A program made the position numbers and the translations under genes. 13,020 nt of DNA from Bacillota bacterium (GTDB lineage Bacteria > Bacillota > Clostridia > Acetivibrionales > DSM-1351), in NCBI GenBank assembly GCA_023395575.1, contig JAEWZA010000508.1, forward strand, positions 1 through 13,020. Reading direction: 5' to 3'. This document shows, one piece after another, positions 5,912-13,020 of the stretch. The notes beneath the pieces are model-generated. The model made no database searches and had not been told where the DNA came from. It saw nothing but the letters and a program-made list of their open reading frames with translations. Position 1 is the stretch's first letter, and each line of letters begins with the position of its first letter.

Positions 5912-7195
5912 ATGTTATTTTATAGAAATGAATGTAGCAGTATTAACTATGAATTTGAAGATATTATTAAACTATTTTTTTTGCCAGATGAGATCAAGTT
6001 TTTAGAAGAGCCTTGGGAGAAGTGTTCCGGGGCATTTATTTTATGCAGCAAAACAATATTAGATGGTAGTGAATGTATTAAGATTAGATTAACAGATGGG
6101 GACTTTGATGAAATTGTCAGCTTGCCTTGTAATAAAGTATTTGAAGCTGAGGACAAGCAGCAGCTTAAGAGCTTTAAACGTATATTTAAAAGAAAATTGT
6201 TTGCACTATTGACCCAATATACAGGTAAAACCATTCCCTGGGGAGTTTTAACAGGAATTAGACCAGCTAAATTGGTAAATGAGTTTATTGACAAGGGTAT
6301 GGATAAGGATGATATTATTTCAACTTTGAAAAAGGACTATTTTGTTACAGCTAATAAAGCTAAGCTTCTGTATGAGGTTGCAGAAAATCAACGAAATTTA
6401 TTTTTAAATTCCAAGGATAACAGCATCTCCTTATATATAGGAATTCCTTTTTGTCCAACAAGATGTCTTTATTGCTCTTTTAGCTCCAGCACAATCGGAC
6501 AATATAAAAAAGTAGTGGATTTATATATAGAAAACTTGCTTAAGGAAATTAAGCATACAGGAGAGCTAATTAAAGATTGTAATTTTTATATTGAAAGCAT
6601 ATATATTGGTGGTGGAACGCCAACATCGTTAAAAGCTAATCAATTGTCAAGGCTCTTGGAGGGTGTTGAGGAGTACTTGGACTTGGCTGATTTGAAAGAA
6701 TATACTGTTGAAGCTGGACGACCTGATACAATTGATGTTGATAAATTAAAGGTAATTAAAGATAGCTTGGTTTCAAGAATAAGCATAAATCCTCAAACTA
6801 TGAATTCAGCAACCTTAGAAAGGATAGGGAGAAAGCATTCTCCAGAGGATATTGTAAAGGCATTCTATATGGCTCGTGATTTAGGCTTTGATAATATTAA
6901 CATGGACATTATATGTGGACTACCAGGAGAAGATGTGGCTATGTTCCGAGAAACACTTGAAAAAATAAAGCCTCTGGAACCAGATAGCTTAACTGTTCAT
7001 ACAATGTCCATAAAAAGAGCATCACGACTAACTGAAGAAAAGGAAAATTACAATTTAGAAACTCAATACAGACAAGTATCCGAAATGGTAGATATTGCAG
7101 GAGAATATTCAAAAGAAATGGGGCTTAATCCCTATTATCTTTACAGACATAAAAATATATTGGGAAATCTAGAGAACGTAGGCTATAGCAGATAA
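5912..7195 (+). CDS. hemZ: HemZ-type oxygen-independent coproporphyrinogen III dehydrogenase (radical SAM), ended early by an in-frame TAA
   Basis: HemZ belongs to the HemN/HemW radical SAM group annotated as converting coproporphyrinogen III to protoporphyrinogen IX without oxygen; its true role in clostridia is not settled. The protein as encoded is 427 aa. An N-terminal HemZ-specific region contains WGVLTGIRP (near 110-118). The 4Fe-4S/SAM motif CPTRCLYC follows (C181, C185, C188), then YIGGGTPTS, EAGRPDT and the NPQTMNSATLERIGRKHS segment. The sequence reads through LGNLENVGYSR and stops at TAA (7193-7195). The usual HemZ C-terminus continues in the same frame to 7408, so the gene is interrupted by a nonsense codon, not a frameshift. 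The core catalytic domain is intact, so partial function is possible. The start at 5912 was chosen for its AAGAGG site; 5888 is an alternative. Confidence 0.85.
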   Translation: MLFYRNECSSINYEFEDIIKLFFLPDEIKFLEEPWEKCSGAFILCSKTILDGSECIKIRLTDGDFDEIVSLPCNKVFEAEDKQQLKSFKRIFKRKLFALLTQYTGKTIPWGVLTGIRPAKLVNEFIDKGMDKDDIISTLKKDYFVTANKAKLLYEVAENQRNLFLNSKDNSISLYIGIPFCPTRCLYCSFSSSTIGQYKKVVDLYIENLLKEIKHTGELIKDCNFYIESIYIGGGTPTSLKANQLSRLLEGVEEYLDLADLKEYTVEAGRPDTIDVDKLKVIKDSLVSRISINPQTMNSATLERIGRKHSPEDIVKAFYMARDLGFDNINMDIICGLPGEDVAMFRETLEKIKPLEPDSLTVHTMSIKRASRLTEEKENYNLETQYRQVSEMVDIAGEYSKEMGLNPYYLYRHKNILGNLENVGYSR

Positions 7196-7408
7196 AATAA
7201 AGAATGTCTCTACAACATTCAGATAATGGAAGAGAGACAGTCCATTTTCGCCTGCGGGGCTGGAGCAGCTTCCAAATTCGTTTTTCCACAAAATAGAATA
7301 GAGAGGGCTTTTAATGTCAAGACTGTTGAAGAGTATCTTGGTAGAATTGATGAAATGATTGAAAGAAAAGCTAAACTGTGTAATCAATTAAAAAATAATA
7401 AATATTGA
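7196..7408 (+). pseudogene. hemZ: In-frame C-terminal remnant of hemZ, beyond the premature TAA
   Basis: After the TAA the same frame continues for 70 codons with NKECLYNIQIMEERQS, FACGAGAASKFVFP and RIERAFNVKTVEEYLGRIDEM, which is the expected HemZ C-terminal domain. With this part the gene would encode about 498 aa from 5912, the usual HemZ length. The first ATG inside the remnant (7226) has no ribosome binding site, so separate translation is unlikely. The good conservation suggests a very recent nonsense change, a sequencing error, or readthrough. The final TGA overlaps the -35 box of the hisS leader promoter. Confidence 0.8.
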
Positions 7409-7433
7409 CAATAGTTAAAGCAAATTTTAAAAT
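7405..7433 (+). promoter_or_regulatory. Promoter of the hisS-aspS T-box leader
   Basis: A perfect TTGACA (7405-7410) is followed after 17 bp by TAAAAT (7428-7433, 5/6). The predicted start near 7440 lies just before the T-box structure. The -35 box overlaps the end of the hemZ reading frame. Confidence 0.75.
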
Positions 7434-7439
7434 ATATAA

Positions 7440-7710
7440 AGATGTAATAATATGTTTAAATACTGCAAAGACCTTAAAAGGGAGAGTATTCAGTAATTGC
7501 TATTTCAGGGAAAGCTGCCTTGGACTGTGAGCAGCTCATAGCTAAGCTGGGGAAAGACACCCTCTAGGAGATAATCTCCGTGGTTGATGAGCAAAACTCA
7601 TCCGTTTTCTGCGTTAAAGATTTTAAGTAGGTTCTATATTTAATAGAGTAATTAGGGTGGTACCGCGGGAAGTTTCCTCTCGTCCCTTGCTGGGATTAGG
7701 GGGATTTTTT
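7440..7710 (+). ncRNA. T-box leader riboswitch of hisS-aspS
   Basis: This transcribed leader senses uncharged tRNA and controls termination before hisS. Visible parts: the stem I base CCT/AGGG with CCCT/AGG (7472-7482 with 7561-7568) and internal AGTA (7485-7488), the conserved 5' strand of the specifier loop; the opposite strand GAAAGACA with GAC (7556-7558) overlapping CAC (7558-7560); an apical GCTGC/GCAGC helix; hairpins GGAGA/TCTCC (7567-7579) and GATGAG/CTCATC (7586-7602); and the near-invariant T-box AGGGTGGTACCGCG (7654-7667). The base after TGG is T, which can pair with an A or G discriminator. The leader ends in a terminator at 7674-7710. The specifier assignment (Asp, His or both) is inference. 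Confidence 0.93.
7674..7710 (+). terminator. T-box-controlled intrinsic terminator before hisS
   Basis: The arm 7674-7686 pairs with 7692-7704 (13 positions: one mismatch, a few G-U pairs) around the loop TTGCT, followed by T6 (7705-7710). Bases just 3' of the T-box motif form its 5' arm, so antiterminator and terminator are mutually exclusive. Confidence 0.88.
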
Positions 7711-7801
7711 AACGTATGGGAGTTTATTTTTAATGTTGATGTATCTTAACATTGTTCCTTTGAAATTTTTAAAATTATATATATGATAGGAGTTGTATTA
7801 A

Positions 7802-9118
7802 ATGACAAAGCAGATAATTACGCCTTCAATACTACCGGGCTTTATGGAGCTTTTGCCTGCAGACCAGATTGTATTTAATAATATGCTTGATACAATCAAG
7901 AAGAACTATGAAAAATACGGGTTTATACCTGTTGATACGCCTATGATTGAAAAATCAGAAGTACTGTTGGCAAAGGGCGGTGGTGAGACTGAGAAACAAA
8001 TATATAGGTTTAATAAGGGTGATAATGATTTATCCCTAAGATTTGATTTGACTGTACCTTTGGCAAGATTTGTTGCACAGCATTTCGGTGAATTGACTTT
8101 TCCTTTTAAGAGATATCATATAGGTAAGGTATTCAGAGGAGAAAAGCCACAAAAAGGCAGATTCAGAGAATTTTATCAATGTGATATAGATATAATAGGA
8201 AATGAAAGCTTAAGTGTTATAAATGATGCAGAGATATTAAGTGTTATTTATTCTACTTTTAAGGCACTTGGCTTTGATGATTTTACTATACGAATTAACA
8301 ATAGAAAGATTTTAAATGGATTTTTTGAAAGCTTAAAGGTTTCTGACAAGGCAGAAGTTCTGAGGACTATTGATAAATTGGAAAAGATAGGGAATGAAGC
8401 AGTGACATCAGAACTCAAAGCAATTGGACTTTCGGAGTATGATGCTAATAGTGTCTTAAGATTTGTTAGTATTAAAGGCAGTTGCAGTGACATTATAAAG
8501 AACTTAAATGAATTAGAAATAGATAATGATACCTTTGTTGAAGGTGTAAAAGAGCTTGAAGCAGTGCTTAATTATATAGCTTCCTTCAAAGTACCAGCAG
8601 CAAATTATACTGTGGATTTGACTATAGCAAGAGGCTTGGATTACTATACAGGTACAATTTATGAAACTATATTAAACCAATATCCTTCAATTGGAAGTGT
8701 TTGCTCAGGTGGAAGGTATGACAATTTGGCACAAAATTATACAAACAAAAAGCTTCCAGGTGTTGGTATATCTATTGGACTTACAAGGTTGTTTTATCAG
8801 CTTAGGGCTGCTGGTATAGTAGGTGAGACAAAAAAAGCCACACCTTCAAAAATTCTTGTAATTCCAATGCAGGAAACTATGGCTCAGTCTTTGGAGCTTT
8901 CAACGAAGTTAAGAGAAGCTGATATCCCTACAGAGATTTATTTTAATGAAGGAAAAATGGGAAAGAAATTCTCTTATGCAGACAAGCTGGGTATTCCTTA
9001 TGTAATAGTTATTGGTGAGGATGAAGTGAAGGCAGGCAAGTTTAAACTAAAAAATATGGAAACAGGAGAGCAAAATGAGCTTGAATTAGAACAGATTATT
9101 GAGGAGCTTAAAAGCTGA
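7802..9118 (+). CDS. hisS: Histidyl-tRNA synthetase
   Basis: This class II synthetase charges tRNA-His and is a cytoplasmic homodimer. It is 438 aa, a little longer than many bacterial forms. Seen: the N-terminal PSILPGFMELLP segment (8-19); motif 2, spanning KVFRGEKPQKGRFREFYQCD (109-128); the histidine-specific ARGLDYYTG (276-284), whose arginine and tyrosines bind histidine and the adenylate; GGRYDNL; motif 3 GVGISIGLTRL (320-330); and a C-terminal anticodon-binding domain (about 345-438). The ATG at 7802 follows AGGAG (7788-7792) at 9 nt. The gene is governed by the T-box leader. It is 158 bp from aspS with no clear terminator between them, so a hisS-aspS operon is likely. All key motifs are intact. 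Confidence 0.97.
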   Translation: MTKQIITPSILPGFMELLPADQIVFNNMLDTIKKNYEKYGFIPVDTPMIEKSEVLLAKGGGETEKQIYRFNKGDNDLSLRFDLTVPLARFVAQHFGELTFPFKRYHIGKVFRGEKPQKGRFREFYQCDIDIIGNESLSVINDAEILSVIYSTFKALGFDDFTIRINNRKILNGFFESLKVSDKAEVLRTIDKLEKIGNEAVTSELKAIGLSEYDANSVLRFVSIKGSCSDIIKNLNELEIDNDTFVEGVKELEAVLNYIASFKVPAANYTVDLTIARGLDYYTGTIYETILNQYPSIGSVCSGGRYDNLAQNYTNKKLPGVGISIGLTRLFYQLRAAGIVGETKKATPSKILVIPMQETMAQSLELSTKLREADIPTEIYFNEGKMGKKFSYADKLGIPYVIVIGEDEVKAGKFKLKNMETGEQNELELEQIIEELKS

Positions 9119-9276
9119 TAAACAATTGTTCTAGTTGAAAGGTTTTAAATGCTCAATGTATTGTAGTTTATTTGTGAAGGCTGAAAAGTATCTACCGCAC
9201 CAATAGATTTTTATGTGCGAAGTTTGAGTTATGTATATTAAATAAACCGCAGAATGCGGATATGGAGGTATTAAAA
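9119..9276. other. hisS-aspS gap with small inverted repeats
   Basis: The 158-bp gap contains a perfect 10-bp palindrome AACAATTGTT (9121-9130), a CGCAC/GTGCG inverted repeat with a 14-nt AT-rich loop (near 9200-9223), and CCGC/GCGG (9247-9250 with 9256-9259) just before the aspS binding site. No U-tract terminator and no clear promoter are seen, so readthrough from the T-box transcript is the simplest model. Confidence 0.5.
9264..9268 (+). promoter_or_regulatory. aspS ribosome binding site
   Basis: GGAGG lies 8 nt before the ATG at 9277. It overlaps an in-frame upstream ATG at 9262, which therefore cannot be the main start. Confidence 0.8.
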
Positions 9277-11058
9277 ATGGGTGAATCAATTTATGGACTT
9301 AAAAGAAGTCACAAATGTACTGAGCTTGGTACAGAAAATATCGGGGAAACAGTAACAGTAATGGGATGGGTTCAAAAACAGAGAAATCTGGGCAGCCTTG
9401 TTTTTGTAGACTTGAGGGATAGATCAGGCATATTGCAGATTGTGTTTACAGATAAAGATGGAGAAATGTTTGAAAAATCAAAAACTATCAGAAGTGAATT
9501 TGTTCTTGCTGTTGTGGGTACAGTTTCTGCAAGAGCACCTGAGGCTGTTAATAAAAAAATGGCAACCGGTGGTATAGAAATTACTGCAAAGGAACTACGA
9601 ATTCTGAGTACTGCTGAAACTCCTCCAATTTATATTGAGGAAAACTTAGATGCTAATGAAATGACAAGATTAAAGTATAGATACCTGGATTTAAGAAGAC
9701 CTGACATGCAAAGGAATTTCATATTAAGACACAGAGTTTCAAAGGTTGCACGTGACTATTATGATGAAAATGGTTTCTTAGAGGTGGAAACACCTATTCT
9801 TATTAAAAGTACTCCTGAAGGAGCAAGAGATTATCTCGTTCCTAGTAGAGTTCATGAGGGTAAGTTCTTTGCACTGCCACAGTCACCACAGCTTTACAAA
9901 CAGCTTCTTATGGTTTCTGGCTTTGACAGGTACTTCCAAATAGCGAAATGTTTTAGAGATGAAGACCTTAGAGCAGATAGGCAGCCTGAATTTACACAAA
10001 TAGATATCGAAATGTCCTTTGTAAATGTAGATGATGTTATTACTTGTAATGAGGGCTTTATAAAGAGAGCTTTTAAGGAAGCATTAGGTGTTGAACTTGA
10101 AACACCATTTATAAGGATGCCATATGCTGAAGCAATGGAAAGATATGGATCAGATAAGCCAGATATCCGTTTTGGAATGGAGCTTGTAAATATGTCTGAT
10201 TTAGTTGCAGACTGTGGTTTTAAAGTGTTTACTGATGCTGTCGCTTCTGGTGGAAGTGTTAGAGCTATTAATGCAAAAGGCTGTTCAAAATTCAGCAGAA
10301 AAGAAATTGATGCATTAGTAGAGGTTATAAAAACATATAAGGCAAAAGGAATGGCTTGGATTTCATTAGGGGCTGATAATGAGATTAAGTCCTCCTTTGC
10401 AAAGTTTATGACTGAAGATGAGATGAAAGCATTGCTTGAAAGAGCTGATGCACAGCCAGGAGACTTGATTTGCTTTGTTGCCGATAAAAATGACATTGTT
10501 TATGATGCGTTGGGTCAGTTGAGGCTTGAAGTGGCAAGAAGACTCAATATATTGGATCCAGATGAATTTAAATTCTTGTGGGTAACTGAATTCCCTCTAT
10601 TTGAATATGATGAAGAAGAAAACCGTTATGCAGCGAAGCATCATCCTTTTACTTGCCCAATGGATGAGGATTTGGAATTACTTGATACTGATCCTGGTAA
10701 AGTACGTGCAAAAGCATATGACATAGTATTAAATGGTGTTGAGTTGGGTGGAGGAAGTATTAGAATTCATATACAGGAATTGCAGGCAAAAATGTTGGAA
10801 ATGCTAGGATTTACTGAGGAAGATGCTAATAGGAAATTTGGATTCCTTCTAAACGCCTTCAAGTATGGAACCCCTCCACATGGCGGTATGGCTTTTGGTT
10901 TGGATAGAATGATTATGTTAATGGCAAAGACTGATAGTATCAGAGATGTAATAGCATTTCCAAAGGTACAAAATTCATCATCACCTATGGATAATGCGCC
11001 AGATATCGTTGATGAAGGGCAATTGGAAGAACTTCACATAAGAATAGTTAAGGAATAA
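9277..11058 (+). CDS. aspS: Aspartyl-tRNA synthetase (bacterial type)
   Basis: AspRS charges tRNA-Asp in the cytoplasm. It is 593 aa from 9277, the size of bacterial-type enzymes carrying the GAD insertion. Seen: an N-terminal OB-fold anticodon-binding domain (VMGWVQKQRNLGSLVFVDLRDRSG, roughly residues 27-52, read across several codons); class II motif 2 FRDEDLRADRQPEFTQID (226-243); a GAD-like insertion around 290-420; and motif 3 GGMAFGLDRM (536-545) with its arginine. The RNLGSL stretch resembles enzymes such as E. coli's that are specific for tRNA-Asp, but discriminating versus non-discriminating status needs an alignment. The gene follows hisS in the same direction and probably shares the T-box leader. 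The start at 9277 is set by GGAGG 8 nt upstream. Confidence 0.97.
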   Translation: MGESIYGLKRSHKCTELGTENIGETVTVMGWVQKQRNLGSLVFVDLRDRSGILQIVFTDKDGEMFEKSKTIRSEFVLAVVGTVSARAPEAVNKKMATGGIEITAKELRILSTAETPPIYIEENLDANEMTRLKYRYLDLRRPDMQRNFILRHRVSKVARDYYDENGFLEVETPILIKSTPEGARDYLVPSRVHEGKFFALPQSPQLYKQLLMVSGFDRYFQIAKCFRDEDLRADRQPEFTQIDIEMSFVNVDDVITCNEGFIKRAFKEALGVELETPFIRMPYAEAMERYGSDKPDIRFGMELVNMSDLVADCGFKVFTDAVASGGSVRAINAKGCSKFSRKEIDALVEVIKTYKAKGMAWISLGADNEIKSSFAKFMTEDEMKALLERADAQPGDLICFVADKNDIVYDALGQLRLEVARRLNILDPDEFKFLWVTEFPLFEYDEEENRYAAKHHPFTCPMDEDLELLDTDPGKVRAKAYDIVLNGVELGGGSIRIHIQELQAKMLEMLGFTEEDANRKFGFLLNAFKYGTPPHGGMAFGLDRMIMLMAKTDSIRDVIAFPKVQNSSSPMDNAPDIVDEGQLEELHIRIVKE

Positions 11059-11079
11059 ATGATATAATAATAAATAGCA

Positions 11080-11105
11080 AAACATATATATTTATGCATA
11101 TGTTT
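11080..11105 (+). other. AT-rich hairpin after aspS
   Basis: AAACATAT (11080-11087) pairs with ATATGTTT (11098-11105) around a 10-nt loop. The stem is almost all A-T and there is no U-run, so it is at best a weak terminator for the hisS-aspS transcript. Confidence 0.3.
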
Positions 11106-11158
11106 ATTAAATAGATATTTATAAGCAATTACAAAATATAGTTGGGGTTAGGTAGAGA

Positions 11159-13020
11159 ATGAAAAAGTTTTATTATGTTGGGTTAGATGTAGGTTCGACT
11201 ACTGTAAAAATAGTGGTTATTGACAATAATAATAATATCCTTTATTCAAAATATCAAAGACATTATTCTGATATAAGGAAAACAATTTTTGAAGTTATGA
11301 ATGACACTTGTGAACAGTTTATTGATGGTGAATGCACTGTTATGATAACAGGTTCGGGGGGATTACTTGTCTCTCAGTGGCTTGACCTAGATTTCATTCA
11401 AGAGGTTATTGCTGGATCTGAGGCTGTTCAAAAGCTTATTCCAAAGACGGATGTTGCTATAGAATTGGGTGGAGAAGACGCTAAGATAACCTATTTTAAA
11501 GGAGGTCTTGAGCAGAGAATGAATGGTACCTGTGCAGGAGGTACCGGTTCATTTATCGATCAGATGGCATCTCTATTGCAGACCGATGCAATGGGGCTTA
11601 ATGAGCTTGCAAAAGGTAGCAGAGTCATATACCCAATTGCGGCAAGATGTGGCGTGTTTGCGAAAACTGATATTCAACCATTATTAAATGAGGGAGCAGC
11701 TAAAGAAGACATTGCCGCTTCGGTTTTTCAGTCTGTTGTAAATCAAACTATCAGCGGTCTGGCATGTGGTAAGCCAATAAAGGGCAATATTGCATTTTTG
11801 GGTGGCCCACTTTATTTTCTATCTGAACTCAGAAAAAGATTTGAGATTACACTAAATCTAAAGCCTGAGGAAGTAGTTTTTCCGGATAATTCTCAGATTT
11901 TTGTTGCAATTGGTGCTGCTCTTTCATCAAAAGAGTGTAAGTCTATAACCTTTAAAAAATTAAAGGAAAAATTACCTAGAATAAATACAATTTCAGTTCA
12001 TGAAGTTGAAAGGCTTAGCCCTCTGTTTAATAGTCAGAAGGAGCTTGACGAATTTAGAGAAAGACATGGCAAGGCTTCAATTAGTACAAAGTCGCTAGCA
12101 GACTACAAAGGGGATTGCTTTTTTGGAATTGACGCGGGTTCAACTACTACGAAAGCAGCTTTGATTAATACTGAAGGAGAATTGCTCTATTCCTATTATG
12201 GAAGTAATCAAGGCAGCCCATTAAATTCTTCAATTAAAATACTTAAGGACATTTATTCTAAATTACCTTCAGAAGCCAGAATTGTTAACTCAACGGTTAC
12301 AGGCTATGGTGAGGGTTTAATTAAAGCTGCACTTGGTGTTGATATAGGGGAAATAGAAACAATAGCACACTACAAAGCTGCTGACTTTTTTCTGCCTGGA
12401 GTAGATTTTATTCTTGATATTGGTGGACAGGATATGAAATGCCTAAAAATCAAGGATGGTATTATTGACAGCATAATGCTTAATGAGGCTTGCTCATCAG
12501 GCTGTGGTTCATTTATTGAGACCTTTGCAAAATCTTTGAATTCAACGGTTGAAGAATTTGCCTCTCAGGCATTGTTGGCAGAAAAGCCTGTTGATTTGGG
12601 CTCACGCTGTACTGTTTTTATGAATTCAAGAGTAAAGCAGGCTCAAAAAGAAGGTGCGCAGGTAGGAGATATTTCTGCAGGATTGTCTTATTCTGTTGTA
12701 AAAAATGCGTTGCTTAAGGTTATCAAAATCCGTGATCCTAAGGATATGGGTGAAAAGATTATTGTTCAGGGCGGAACTTTTTTAAATGATGCAGTTTTGA
12801 GAAGCTTTGAATTGATTTCGGAAAGAGAAGCCATTAGACCCAATATAGCTGGTCTTATGGGTGCATTTGGTGCAGCGCTTATTGCAAAGGAGCGTTATAC
12901 TGGAACAAAGTCTACTTTGTTAACTAAGGAAAATATTGGTGATTTTGAATACAGTACTGAACTGCAAAGATGTAAATTCTGTAATAATAGCTGTTTGCTC
13001 ACTATAAACCAGTTTAACGA
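11159..13020 (+). CDS. Large acyl-CoA dehydratase activase (BcrAD/BadFG/HgdC-like), 3' end outside window
   Basis: The frame is open from ATG 11159 to the window end (620 codons). Two ASKHA-fold ATPase modules are fused. Module 1 has GLDVGSTTVK, ELGGEDAK, C125 in TCAGGTGSF and C164 in ARCGVF. Module 2 has GIDAGSTTTK (from 323), DIGGQDMK, C445 in ACSSGCGSF and C484 in SRCTVF. In both modules the cysteines are 39 residues apart, as in HgdC, where such cysteines bridge a 4Fe-4S cluster between two subunits. HgdC-type activases use ATP to inject an electron into 2-hydroxyacyl-CoA dehydratases. The visible end carries a CKFCNNSC cluster, where giant clostridial members of this family continue into further domains. 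The substrate is unknown. The binding site is weak (AGG, 7 nt upstream). The gene has its own 100-bp gap after aspS. Confidence 0.88.
   Translation, partial: MKKFYYVGLDVGSTTVKIVVIDNNNNILYSKYQRHYSDIRKTIFEVMNDTCEQFIDGECTVMITGSGGLLVSQWLDLDFIQEVIAGSEAVQKLIPKTDVAIELGGEDAKITYFKGGLEQRMNGTCAGGTGSFIDQMASLLQTDAMGLNELAKGSRVIYPIAARCGVFAKTDIQPLLNEGAAKEDIAASVFQSVVNQTISGLACGKPIKGNIAFLGGPLYFLSELRKRFEITLNLKPEEVVFPDNSQIFVAIGAALSSKECKSITFKKLKEKLPRINTISVHEVERLSPLFNSQKELDEFRERHGKASISTKSLADYKGDCFFGIDAGSTTTKAALINTEGELLYSYYGSNQGSPLNSSIKILKDIYSKLPSEARIVNSTVTGYGEGLIKAALGVDIGEIETIAHYKAADFFLPGVDFILDIGGQDMKCLKIKDGIIDSIMLNEACSSGCGSFIETFAKSLNSTVEEFASQALLAEKPVDLGSRCTVFMNSRVKQAQKEGAQVGDISAGLSYSVVKNALLKVIKIRDPKDMGEKIIVQGGTFLNDAVLRSFELISEREAIRPNIAGLMGAFGAALIAKERYTGTKSTLLTKENIGDFEYSTELQRCKFCNNSCLLTINQFN

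Noticed and set aside
5888..7408. Frameshift in hemZ
   Set aside because: The part before and the part after the stop share the same frame, so a single nonsense codon (TAA at 7193-7195) explains the break without an indel.
9121..9130. Operator-like palindrome AACAATTGTT after hisS
   Set aside because: A single 10-bp AT-rich palindrome is expected often by chance, and no second copy or nearby promoter supports it.
9894..10496. Minus-strand 200-codon reading frame inside aspS
   Set aside because: It lies wholly antisense to well-conserved AspRS coding sequence, is rich in Ser/Leu/Ile as expected of an antisense shadow, and shows no recognisable domain.

Overview
The window is a contiguous, AT-rich piece of a Gram-positive, low-GC clostridial chromosome. 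The evidence is strong GGAGG-type ribosome binding sites, a T-box leader, the housekeeping order recJ-apt-rel-dtd-MBL-hemZ-hisS-aspS, and a giant 2-hydroxyacyl-CoA dehydratase activase typical of anaerobic Clostridia. A cellulolytic Ruminiclostridium-like host is my guess from this gene order and base composition; the sequence alone does not prove it. Every recognised gene lies on the + strand. No prophage, insertion sequence, CRISPR array, tRNA or rRNA is visible.

Layout. (1) Bases 1-852 hold the 3' end of recJ (single-strand exonuclease). (2) Bases 853-1261 are a 409-bp gap with two promoter-like sites and two hairpins, then apt (1262-1777). (3) The bifunctional (p)ppGpp synthetase/hydrolase gene rel follows (1883-4090, TTG start), then dtd (4428-4877, D-aminoacyl-tRNA deacylase), a metallo-beta-lactamase-fold hydrolase (5063-5689) and hemZ (5912-7195, coproporphyrinogen III dehydrogenase-type radical SAM protein). 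hemZ is cut by an in-frame TAA, and its normal C-terminus still lies in frame downstream to 7408. (4) A promoter and T-box leader (about 7405-7710) precede hisS and aspS. The specifier region reads GACAC, so Asp (GAC) and His (CAC) codons overlap ahead of the two synthetase genes. (5) The window ends inside a two-domain dehydratase activase gene (from 11159).

The most unusual content is a repeat family with six copies at two sites. The whole rel-dtd gap is a 168-bp sequence present twice, and each 168-bp copy is made of two related units (81 and 87 bp). Two further relatives (57 bp) lie between the hydrolase gene and hemZ. Each full unit has a first hairpin whose stem differs between the two sites through paired changes, a nearly fixed loop core (consensus agtgcgaacatggtgc), and a second small hairpin that also shows paired changes. 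Both clusters begin at the stop codon of the upstream gene, on the sense strand. This looks like a structured RNA or mobile palindromic element; I do not recognise it as a named family.

Functionally the genes deal with nucleotide salvage (apt), starvation signalling (rel), tRNA charging and its quality control (hisS, aspS, dtd), DNA repair (recJ) and heme or radical-SAM chemistry (hemZ). The T-box ties synthetase expression to uncharged tRNA, the same starvation state that Rel senses on ribosomes.
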